This document shows, piece after piece, positions 57,353-64,000 of a DNA stretch of 64,000 bases. The translations under genes were made by a program, and so were the position numbers. The stretch lies in the NCBI RefSeq assembly GCF_016892605.1, contig NZ_JAFEMV010000002.1:124001-188000 (forward strand). The letters run 5' to 3'. Every line of letters begins with the position of its first letter. Within the stretch, counting starts at the first letter, position 1. The notes under the pieces were generated by a model. The model was not told the DNA's origin. It saw only the letters and a program-made list of their open reading frames with translations, and made no database searches. The DNA is from Desemzia sp. RIT 804. Lineage in GTDB: Bacteria > Bacillota > Bacilli > Lactobacillales > Carnobacteriaceae.

Positions 57353-58381
57353 TTATTCGTTTTTTTGATAGTATTGATTAGCAGCTGATTTTTTTAGCCG
57401 ATTCATGTATGCTATCCCAAGTCCATTTTCAGGGTAGGGTTCTGCTAATATAATAGTAGCTTTTGTCTTCTCAAAATGTCTCAAACCTGCATACATTCTA
57501 TGTGAAGCTGTTTGGATATTGCCTTTTTCTCCTAGCGAAAAAGATTCTATGTCTTGATTTGAAAAACCAGCTATAATCTCATCGTTTGCCATTAATCCGA
57601 TTTTTTCTCCAAGTGATTGGTAATGATTGACGGCATTTTGCCAAAGTTGTTGGTCCCCATCTACAATAATGACCGGTTCATTTGGAGAATAGTGTTTGTA
57701 TTTCATTCCTGGTGCTTTAGGAGTTTCATCGCTAGAAACTAAATGTTGGTCTACAGTTACGAACCCGATTTCTTTTTCTAATTCAGCTTTTGAAATACCT
57801 CCTGGACGAAGAATAGTAGGATTTTTAGGATCGGTAATATCTAAAACCGTAGATTCCAGTCCAACACCTGTCTCTCCATCATCTAAAATCCCAGCAATCT
57901 TTCCTTTTAAATCATGGTATACATGCAACGCCATTGTTGGACTAGGCTTTCCCGATGTGTTGGCACTAGGCCCAACTAAAGGCGTGTTTGCTTCTTTTAT
58001 TAAGATCAAAGTTGCTTCATTATCCGGCATACGAATAGCCACACTATCTAAACCAGCAGTAACTGTATTTGCAAAAACTCCTTCTTTGACTTTAAAAATA
58101 AGCGTTAATGGCCCTGGCCAAAAATGATTCATTAGCGTTTCAGCAACTTCTGGTATTTCTTTAACGTAATCCACGACTTCTTCTTTTGATGCTACATGGA
58201 CGATTAAAGGATTATCACTAGGACGACCTTTTGCTTGGTATACTTTTTGTACCGCTTGTTCATTCTTAGCGTCTGCTCCTAAACCGTATACTGTCTCAGT
58301 AGGAAAAGAAATCAATTCGCCTTGTTTAATCAATGCCGCTGCTTCTTTTATTTCTGATGTTTGAAAAACTTTCGTCTCCAC
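57353..58381 (-). CDS. tsaC: L-threonylcarbamoyladenylate synthase (Sua5/YwlC type)
   Basis: First enzyme of the t6A37 tRNA modification: threonine, bicarbonate and ATP to threonylcarbamoyl-AMP. The N-terminal YrdC domain has ISFPTETVYGLGADA, KGRPSDNPLIVHV, and VGPSANTSGKPSPT; the C-terminal Sua5 domain starts near PKAPGMKYKHYSP. The 342-residue two-domain form is the Sua5 type, as in B. subtilis YwlC. I choose GTG 58381 (METKVFQTSEI) behind AAGGA; a longer frame would overlap prmC. Lies 37 bp after prmC in a prfA-prmC-tsaC operon. Confidence 0.93.
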   Translation of the reverse strand: METKVFQTSEIKEAAALIKQGELISFPTETVYGLGADAKNEQAVQKVYQAKGRPSDNPLIVHVASKEEVVDYVKEIPEVAETLMNHFWPGPLTLIFKVKEGVFANTVTAGLDSVAIRMPDNEATLILIKEANTPLVGPSANTSGKPSPTMALHVYHDLKGKIAGILDDGETGVGLESTVLDITDPKNPTILRPGGISKAELEKEIGFVTVDQHLVSSDETPKAPGMKYKHYSPNEPVIIVDGDQQLWQNAVNHYQSLGEKIGLMANDEIIAGFSNQDIESFSLGEKGNIQTASHRMYAGLRHFEKTKATIILAEPYPENGLGIAYMNRLKKSAANQYYQKNE

Positions 58382-58418
58382 AGTTGTTTCCTTCTTTCTT
58401 TTAAGCAATAAAACGATT

Positions 58419-59264
58419 TTAAGTCTGTACATACAACATGCGATCATGTCCGCTTAAGTCTTTTTCTATACGAACAACGCTACTAGGAAAGGCTTGTTCA
58501 AAAAGTTCTTTTACACTTTGTCCTTGTTGATAGCCAATCTCCAAATAAATCTGACCGTTCGGTGATAACATCTGCGGCAATTCTTTTGCTAAGCGCTGAT
58601 AAATCAACAGACCATTATTTTCAGCAAATAAAGCCATAGGTGGCTCATAATCCAACACGCTTTGATCCATAACATTTTTTTCATGTTCACCAATATAAGG
58701 TGGATTTGAAAGGATGACATCAAACTTTTCAGATCGTACAGGTTGAGTGAGGTCCCCCTCCATAAATCGAATGGCTACTTTGTTTATTTCTGCATTTTCT
58801 TTTGCCACAGTTAAAGCTTTTGCAGATAAATCTGTCGCAGTGACCTCATATTGAGGTCGTTCTTTTTTTATAGTGACTGCAATAGCTCCAGTACCTGTGC
58901 CAATATCCAAAACTTTTAAAGACTTTTCAATCTCAGTTTGCTGCAGAAAGCGATCAACGATTTCTTCTGTTTCAGGACGGGGAATAAGAGTATTATGTGT
59001 TACTTTAAATTTTATCCCATAAAACCATTCATATCCTAATATATGTTGAATGGGTCTCCCGCCACCATGCTCTGCAACATCTGCCAGTAATTGACGTTTA
59101 ACATCCGAAGGCATTTCTTCATTTAAATGCAGTACGAAATCTGTTCGGTTCCAATTTTGCCGCTCCATTAATAAGCGTTCTGCTGCAAAACCTTCTTTAC
59201 CACTGGTTTCTAAAAAAGAAGAAGCCCATTTCAGGACTTCTCTATAAGTTGAATTAGTAATCAT
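58419..59264 (-). CDS. prmC: Release factor glutamine methyltransferase
   Basis: Methylates the Gln of the GGQ motif in release factors RF1/RF2. A 281-residue protein: helical N-terminal domain (about 1-85), then a SAM domain with motif [14 protein letters not shown] and the catalytic NPPY in [21 protein letters not shown] is typical. It overlaps prfA, its substrate's gene, by 11 nt. That coupling is conserved in Bacilli. Confidence 0.96.
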   Translation of the reverse strand: MITNSTYREVLKWASSFLETSGKEGFAAERLLMERQNWNRTDFVLHLNEEMPSDVKRQLLADVAEHGGGRPIQHILGYEWFYGIKFKVTHNTLIPRPETEEIVDRFLQQTEIEKSLKVLDIGTGTGAIAVTIKKERPQYEVTATDLSAKALTVAKENAEINKVAIRFMEGDLTQPVRSEKFDVILSNPPYIGEHEKNVMDQSVLDYEPPMALFAENNGLLIYQRLAKELPQMLSPNGQIYLEIGYQQGQSVKELFEQAFPSSVVRIEKDLSGHDRMLYVQT

Positions 59265-60333
59265 TGTTTTTCATTTGCTCCATTTTTGAAGTTTGGTCGA
59301 ACAGAACCAAAGCATCCACTACTTCATCTAACTTACCAGATAAAATTTGATCTAATTTTTGAATCGTTAAACCAATTCTGTGGTCTGTTATGCGGTTTTG
59401 TGGAAAGTTATAAGTTCTGATTCGTTCTGAACGATCCCCTGTCCCTACGGCTAATTTACGTTCAGCATCATACTCGCTTTGAGCTTCACTTTGTAATTGA
59501 TCATAAACACGAGCTCGTAAAACTTTCATCGCTTTTTCTCTATTTTTGATTTGAGAACGCTCATCTTGCATCGCAACCGCAATACCCGTTGGAATATGCG
59601 TTAACCGAACAGCAGACGCAGTTTTGTTAACATGCTGTCCACCAGCACCACTTGCATGATAAATATCTGTACGAATATCATTATCAGCAATATCTAATTC
59701 TACTTCTTCTGCTTCTGGCATAACTACCACAGTTGCCGTAGAAGTGTGAATACGTCCTTGAGATTCTGTTTGAGGCACGCGTTGCACACGATGTGCTCCA
59801 TTTTCGAATTTCAATTTAGAATAAACATTCGTTCCAGTGATCATAAAGGTGATTTCTTTGTATCCACCAATACCCGTAATATTTGCATTCAGTACTTCTG
59901 TCTTCCAACCTTGTGCTTCAGCATATCGTTGGTACATATTGAATAAATCCCCAGCAAATAATTGAGCTTCATCTCCACCAGCTGCTCCGCGAATTTCCAT
60001 AATAATATTTTTATCATCATTTTCATCTTTTGGAAGCATGAGGATCTTGATTTTTTCTTCATATTCTTCTTTTTCTGCTTTTAAGCTAGATAATTCTTCT
60101 TTAGCCATCTCTGCCATTTCAGCATCAATTTTTTCTCCAAGAATTTCTTCAGTTTCTTTGATTTCTTCTTGAATTTCCTTGTATCTTTTATACGTCGTAA
60201 CTGTCTCGCGCAAACTACCCTCTTCTTTAGATAGTTTCATAAAACGCTTTGTGTCAGTAATAACTTCTGGATCACTTAATAACTCATTCAGTTCTTCATA
60301 GCGACCAATAACGCTTTCTAACTGATCAAACAT
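59254..60333 (-). CDS. prfA: Peptide chain release factor 1
   Basis: A 359-residue factor that reads UAA and UAG and triggers peptide release. The GGQ motif is in [20 protein letters not shown] (Gln methylated by PrmC), and [20 protein letters not shown] is the codon-recognition region of RF1. [19 protein letters not shown] also fits. AAGAGGAA precedes the ATG. First gene of the prfA-prmC-tsaC group and 31 bp behind tdk. Confidence 0.97.
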   Translation of the reverse strand: MFDQLESVIGRYEELNELLSDPEVITDTKRFMKLSKEEGSLRETVTTYKRYKEIQEEIKETEEILGEKIDAEMAEMAKEELSSLKAEKEEYEEKIKILMLPKDENDDKNIIMEIRGAAGGDEAQLFAGDLFNMYQRYAEAQGWKTEVLNANITGIGGYKEITFMITGTNVYSKLKFENGAHRVQRVPQTESQGRIHTSTATVVVMPEAEEVELDIADNDIRTDIYHASGAGGQHVNKTASAVRLTHIPTGIAVAMQDERSQIKNREKAMKVLRARVYDQLQSEAQSEYDAERKLAVGTGDRSERIRTYNFPQNRITDHRIGLTIQKLDQILSGKLDEVVDALVLFDQTSKMEQMKNNDY

Positions 60334-60364
60334 TTAAATTCCTCTTTTCTACTTTCATCATTCA

Positions 60365-60940
60365 TTATTCAGCAATCGGGGGATGGTGATAGTGTTTACG
60401 ACAAACAGGAAAATACGCTTCATTTCCGCCTATTTGTATCTGTTCTCCAGTATAAACAGGTTTACCATCTATAACTCGCATATTCATTGTTGCTTTTTTA
60501 TGGCAATACCAACAAATAGTTTTCATTTCTTCGATCTTATCTGCGTAAAGCAATAAGTATTTTGAACCTTCAAACAATTCATTTTGAAAATCATTTTTCA
60601 ATCCGAATGCCATAACTGGGATATTCAAGTTGTCTACAATTTTAGTCAATTGAATAATGTGTTCTTTAGTTAAAAATTGTGCTTCATCCAATAAAACACA
60701 AGCGGGTTCATAAGCCAATTCTTCTACCACAGAAAGAATGTTTGTCTCTTCAAAAATAGCTATACCGTTTCTGCGCAAACCAATTCGACTAGAAATGACG
60801 CCAATCTCGTCTCGACTATCAATACCACTTGTCATAATAATAACAGGTTTATTTTGTTCTTCATAATTATGTGCGACTTTTAGAATTTCGATCGTCTTTC
60901 CACTATTCATTGCACCGTACTTAAAAAATAATTGAGCCAT
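60365..60940 (-). CDS. tdk: Thymidine kinase
   Basis: A 191-residue type II thymidine kinase for salvage to dTMP. P-loop [12 protein letters not shown] (about 6-16), Walker [10 protein letters not shown] with the catalytic Glu, and zinc-binding cysteines in CWYCHKKA and VCRKHY. The lasso loop ends [21 protein letters not shown] lies about 10 nt behind GAGGA. Likely first gene of the tdk-prfA-prmC-tsaC transcript, the same order as in B. subtilis. Confidence 0.97.
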   Translation of the reverse strand: MAQLFFKYGAMNSGKTIEILKVAHNYEEQNKPVIIMTSGIDSRDEIGVISSRIGLRRNGIAIFEETNILSVVEELAYEPACVLLDEAQFLTKEHIIQLTKIVDNLNIPVMAFGLKNDFQNELFEGSKYLLLYADKIEEMKTICWYCHKKATMNMRVIDGKPVYTGEQIQIGGNEAYFPVCRKHYHHPPIAE

Positions 60941-61031
60941 CCGATAATATCCTCATTTCTCTCCTAAGAATCCTTTAAAAATTATACTGTAAATTTCATT
61001 AAAGTACAAGGTAGGTTGCGGAAAAGACACC

Positions 61032-61072
61032 AGAGCGAGACAAAAATTATTTTGCTTATAGACATTCAGAAC
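61032..61072. repeat. Truncated family A unit
   Basis: AGAGCGAGACAAAAATTATTTTGC then CATTCAGAACGCGTTTA. It matches the ends of the full unit next to it but lacks the long central stem. AAAAAT/ATTTTG may form a small remnant stem. Confidence 0.55.
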
Positions 61073-61203
61073 GCGTTTAAAAAGGCAATGAGAGCGGGAC
61101 AAAAGACGTTTTGACCATTGAATATAAACCAGCCTCCCCTTATGAGATGCTTTTTCTCAGAAGGGGAGGCTGGTTTATAGGCATGTGGTCAGGCTTTTGG
61201 AAT
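61073..61203. repeat. Family A unit with perfect 19-bp central stem
   Basis: A 131-bp unit from GCGTTTAAAAAGG to the next GCATTTA. Central arms TATAAACCAGCCTCCCCTT and its exact complement flank an 18-20-nt loop; TTGACCA with TGGTCAG forms an outer stem. The core differs from the 5.3-kb units but the design is the same. Confidence 0.85.
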
Positions 61204-61299
61204 GCATTTAAAAGCACCCGCTTAGTATGTGACAGAGATAAAGACTAGTGTCACAGCCTATTGCCTTTTTATCTATTGTGCAATTATTGAAGTGTAATG

Positions 61300-61412
61300 A
61301 AGTAAGTTCGTATCCTTTAGTTGAACTTCATTGCTCCCAAGGCCACTCTGCATCCTTGTAGTAGAGCTGCGGTCGCTTGACTTTCGGAAAAAATCAGCGG
61401 CCTACACATCCT
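61300..61412 (-). repeat. Family B repeats after manA (two shortened units and a fragment)
   Basis: On the minus strand AGGATGTGTAGGCCGCTG starts within or right after the manA stop codon, ends near AGCGACCGCAGCTC, and is followed by AAGGATGCAGAGTGGCCTTGGGAGCAATGAAG (61356 down) and AAAGGATACG (61318 down). The GGGAGCAATGAAG text is identical to units at 12.0 and 32.6 kb. Confidence 0.8.
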
Positions 61413-62372
61413 TTATAGTTTTTCTCCGGGAGTTGAGGCTATGGTTTGTAGGGTTCCATCAATTGACCAGGCTTTCAGGTCGCTTGGAAGTATGAAGTGC
61501 ATGCCCTTTTTTAATTCATAGAGTTTAGTATCATCTATGATCAATTCTCCTTCTCCCTCAAGCACACTGACTAAAGTATAAGGTGCAGTATGCTCAAATG
61601 TCGCTACTCCATTGACTTCCCATTTATAAACATTAAAGAAGTCGTTTTTTACAAACGTCGTGATACTCACATTTTGAGAGTCAACCGTTTCAAGTGATGA
61701 GTTAGGGTCAACACTTGGTACTGTGGTTACATCAATTGACTGTTTCAAATGCAGCTCTCTTGGTTTTCCATCATCGCCTTTGCGGTCATAATCATATACA
61801 CGATAAGTAGTGTCACTTGATTGTTGAGTTTCAAGAATCATGATACCTCCACCAATAGCGTGTATCGTGCCACTCGGAACAAAGAAAAAGTCGCCTTTTT
61901 TAACAGGAACTCGGTTCAATAGCTTGTCCCATTCTCCATTTTCAATCATTTCTTTCAGTTCTTCTTTTGATGTTGCATGATGTCCATAAATGATCTCTGA
62001 ACCTTCTTCAGCATCAATGACATACCAGCATTCAGTTTTCCCTAATTCTCCTTCATGTTCTAGTCCATAAGTATCATCGGGATGAACTTGAACAGATAAA
62101 TCATCGGCAGCATCTAAAATCTTAGTCAGCAAGGGAAATACATCCCCGCTGGCATCGCCAAACACTTCCCGGTGTTGTTCCCATACTTCATTCAGCTTTA
62201 ATCCTTTATAAGGTCCATTGGTAACAGTACTTGGTCCATTTGGATGAGCACTAATTGCCCAGTATTCTCCTACTTTATCACTAGGAATGTCGTAGCCGAA
62301 TTCTTCTTTTAACTTTGTTCCACCCCAAATTTTTTCTTGCATAACAGCTTCTAAAAATAATGGTTCAATCAC
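61413..62372 (-). CDS. manA: Mannose-6-phosphate isomerase, class I
   Basis: Zinc enzyme interconverting mannose-6-P and fructose-6-P. A 319-residue protein of the short Firmicute type. Metal ligands lie in SVQVHPDD, TECWYVI and VPSGTIHAIG; PFYLEAVMQEKIWGG-like N-terminal text (LFLEAVMQEKIWGGTKL) and TYRVYDYDRKGDDGKPRELH also fit. GGAGG precedes the ATG. Just upstream, at 62453-62466, is a cre-like sequence that would suit carbon control. The stop codon touches a family B repeat. Confidence 0.96.
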   Translation of the reverse strand: MIEPLFLEAVMQEKIWGGTKLKEEFGYDIPSDKVGEYWAISAHPNGPSTVTNGPYKGLKLNEVWEQHREVFGDASGDVFPLLTKILDAADDLSVQVHPDDTYGLEHEGELGKTECWYVIDAEEGSEIIYGHHATSKEELKEMIENGEWDKLLNRVPVKKGDFFFVPSGTIHAIGGGIMILETQQSSDTTYRVYDYDRKGDDGKPRELHLKQSIDVTTVPSVDPNSSLETVDSQNVSITTFVKNDFFNVYKWEVNGVATFEHTAPYTLVSVLEGEGELIIDDTKLYELKKGMHFILPSDLKAWSIDGTLQTIASTPGEKL

Positions 62373-62452
62373 GTTGTTTCCTCCTACTTCTATCTTAATC
62401 TAATCATTCTTAGTTATTTATGATTTTACTATTCTTTCTTATTCTAACACAT

Positions 62453-62466
62453 TGGAACCGTTTCAA
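62453..62466. promoter_or_regulatory. Putative cre-like site upstream of manA
   Basis: On the minus strand TTGAAACGGTTCCA fits the cre pattern with one mismatch (T for G at position 2). It lies about 80 bp before the manA start and overlaps the end of the upstream gene. Confidence 0.35.
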
Positions 62467-63500
62467 AAAGACGAATTGCTTGCTAAAGACATCTTATCTT
62501 TTTCAAGTAAATAAATCGTTACTAATTCGTCTCTTTTTTTCAAATAAACTGGTGTATCACTTTTAGGATGCACCCGATTGGATAAAAAGATAAAGGCTTT
62601 GTTCTGGAGAATATCTAGCACTATAAATGTACCAGTAAATCCGGTATGAAATAGAACAGGTTGTTTTGGCGTCTCTTTTAAATCCCATCCAAGCGATCGC
62701 TTTAAGCCTCCCGTCGGTGTCCAATCGTTCACTAAATTATCCACGGTTTGTTGTTGTAAGATTCTTACAACATTTAATTGACCTTTATTCAGCATCATCT
62801 GGGCAAATGTTAAACAATCCTTTAACGAGGAAAATAACCCTGCACTCCCACAATGATCTCCTAACACAAAAGCTTTTGGGTCATGGACTTTTCCTCGAAT
62901 CAATCCGCGTTTTGGATGAAGTTCAGTAGGAGCACATCGTCCTGGTTGTTCGGGATGGAAAGACGAGTCTTTTAAATTTAAAGGCAGAATAACCCTTTTT
63001 TCAAATACTTTCATTAGCGTTTCTTTTTCTATCTCTTCAATCAAGAAGCCTAATAAAATCATCCCAGTATCGGTATATACTACCTGTTTTCCTATGGCAT
63101 CACCAACAGGAAGCTGAAGGATAGCCCTTTTCAGCTCTTCTGCAGTTAAAGCATCACGGTTTGAGATATAACCGTTGATTGCTGAGGTATGTGTCAAAAG
63201 GTGCCTAATAGTTACTTCTGGAGACGAGAAAGCAGGTAGATGTTTTTGTACTGTATCATCAATCCTTATTTTACCTTCTTCTACCAACTGTAAGATAACC
63301 GTTGTCGTCATCATGACTTTTGTTAAAGATGCTACATCATATAATTGATTTTTTTGAATATCTTCTTTTTCTGGATATACAGCAGCATAGCCTTCTTTGT
63401 AACTATATTGCTTGTTGCCTTCTATAAAACCATAACTTGCTCCAGGAATGATATTTTCTTCTATCAATTTTTGTATCATATTTCTTGTTTTAGGATACAA
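62463..63500 (-). CDS. Beta-lactamase-fold serine hydrolase
   Basis: A 345-residue cytosolic or weakly exported serine hydrolase (class C beta-lactamase/PBP4*-like). Catalytic motifs are SxxK in ASLTKVM (Ser near 57), the YxD variant YTDTG in place of YSN, and HTG in LFHTGFTGT. HLLTHTSAI is also typical. No signal peptide is visible. Relatives include esterases and D-aminopeptidase-like enzymes; resistance to beta-lactams is not implied. I use TTG 63500, behind GAAGGTG with 8-nt spacing. It is followed after 90 bp by manA. Confidence 0.85.
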   Translation of the reverse strand: MYPKTRNMIQKLIEENIIPGASYGFIEGNKQYSYKEGYAAVYPEKEDIQKNQLYDVASLTKVMMTTTVILQLVEEGKIRIDDTVQKHLPAFSSPEVTIRHLLTHTSAINGYISNRDALTAEELKRAILQLPVGDAIGKQVVYTDTGMILLGFLIEEIEKETLMKVFEKRVILPLNLKDSSFHPEQPGRCAPTELHPKRGLIRGKVHDPKAFVLGDHCGSAGLFSSLKDCLTFAQMMLNKGQLNVVRILQQQTVDNLVNDWTPTGGLKRSLGWDLKETPKQPVLFHTGFTGTFIVLDILQNKAFIFLSNRVHPKSDTPVYLKKRDELVTIYLLEKDKMSLASNSSF

Positions 63501-63552
63501 TACTTTTTCACCTTCTTGGTAACATTATCTTTATTGTGCCTTAGTGCATCTA

Positions 63553-64000
63553 TTAAAAATGATCATATAACTGTGAAGTTCCACTTGGAATCCTATCTGC
63601 CAAATCAACAGCAGTTGGGATACTGCCAATTATTCTCTGATGAAAATGAAGGCCTTCCATGGTTCTATGGTTCATAAATAGTTGGGTCCAGGTCTGAATG
63701 GAAGCAGATAAAACTTCTGAATCTTTTATTTCGTTTTCATTCACTATTTTAGTGACTTTCCGCCCAGTTTTTCTTAGTTCTACTTTCCATAGTCCCTGAT
63801 TCCAGCTAGCCATTTTATCAGTTACTCTAAGATAAAATGTTGTTTGTGCTTTTTCTTTAAATGGATATTGCATTAAAAAGGTTTCTATATTGACTATTCG
63901 AGCCATCATAAAAGGTTTTATCTCTTTTTTTATTCTTAAATCAGGAAACATATCCACAATATATTCTTCTTCACCAGCCGAATAAATAAATTTTTCAAAT
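63553..64000 (-). CDS. Eis-like GNAT acetyltransferase, C-terminal part (5' end beyond window)
   Basis: The frame is open to the window edge and reads FEKFIYSAGEEEYIVDMFPD..., then MMARIVNIETFLMQYPF, TTFYLRVTDKMASWNQG, LWKVELRKTGRKV, and ends ADRIPSGTSQLYDHF. This matches the C-terminal SCP2-like domain of Eis-type acetyltransferases, with the MxRIVDVExFL...YPF start. The terminal carboxylate, here Phe, is the usual catalytic base in Eis. The GNAT domains and true start lie outside. Substrate unknown. Confidence 0.8.
   Translation of the reverse strand, partial: FEKFIYSAGEEEYIVDMFPDLRIKKEIKPFMMARIVNIETFLMQYPFKEKAQTTFYLRVTDKMASWNQGLWKVELRKTGRKVTKIVNENEIKDSEVLSASIQTWTQLFMNHRTMEGLHFHQRIIGSIPTAVDLADRIPSGTSQLYDHF

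Larger units (their letters stand above)
60941..61412. other. 472-bp repeat-rich tdk-manA intergenic region
   Basis: No gene. It holds a truncated and a full family A unit (61032-61203), then two or three family B units running inward from the manA stop (61300-61412). Both families meet here, with about 100 bp of unique AT-rich DNA between them. Confidence 0.7.

Noticed and set aside
62463-63500. True beta-lactamase
   Set aside because: It has the serine-hydrolase motifs but no signal peptide and YTD in place of YSN, so a resistance role is not supported.

Overview
The window comes from a low-GC Gram-positive bacterium of the order Lactobacillales. The gene content and protein style fit Carnobacterium or a close relative; this is an inference from recalled family sequences, not from a search. 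Supporting points are the AT-rich DNA, AGGAGG-type ribosome sites with many GTG/TTG starts, lipoteichoic acid synthase, a MecA/Pbp5-like penicillin-binding protein, EpuA and DUF1146 proteins, and the gene order ssb-mbl-murA-DUF1146-atp-upp-glyA-tsaC-prmC-prfA-tdk. That order matches the Bacillus subtilis chromosome with the sporulation genes missing. I see no rRNA, tRNA, CRISPR array, prophage or insertion sequence.

Layout. 1-9.6 kb (minus strand): end-truncated pcrA, a GntR regulator, purB, a DUF2179 gene with a divergent purK, xpt and a CorC/HlyC transporter-like protein. 9.7-14.2 kb: cell-wall genes (class B PBP, GH73 glucosaminidase, VanY-type lipoprotein) and an HTH protein. 14.4-16.2 kb (plus): a membrane protein and a Gfo/Idh/MocA oxidoreductase. 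16.3-21.5 kb: a complete branched-chain amino-acid ABC transporter operon (livJHMGF plus a CBS-ACT gene). Its promoter carries a near-consensus CodY box exactly between -35 and -10. 21.9-31.1 kb: two lipoproteins (one frameshifted in an A7 tract), an ArAE-like membrane protein, a LolD/FtsX-type ABC system with a coiled-coil ectodomain, and an amino-acid permease. 31.3-43.7 kb: a flavoprotein, small enzymes, ltaS, a two-gene module of an FtsX-like permease with a catalytically dead ABC-ATPase homologue, and an OmpR/HisK two-component system. 43.9-60.9 kb: the conserved housekeeping block listed above. 61.4-64 kb: manA, a beta-lactamase-fold serine hydrolase and the 3' end of an Eis-like acetyltransferase.

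The most unusual content is two families of intergenic palindromic repeats. Family A units are about 125-131 bp, bounded by GCRTTTA, and occur at 5.2-5.6 kb and 61.0-61.2 kb. Family B units are about 120 bp, start with AAGGATGCG, and occur at 11.9-12.1, 32.6-32.9 and 61.3-61.4 kb. In both, stem sequences differ between copies but stay complementary. Every family B group begins exactly at a stop codon, and in one case the repeat itself supplies the last codons and the stop. Other points for follow-up are the pseudo-ATPase/FtsX pair, the slippery A7 frameshift in a lipoprotein gene, the altered PurK active-site motif, and a terminator with no gene upstream of it at 3.57 kb.
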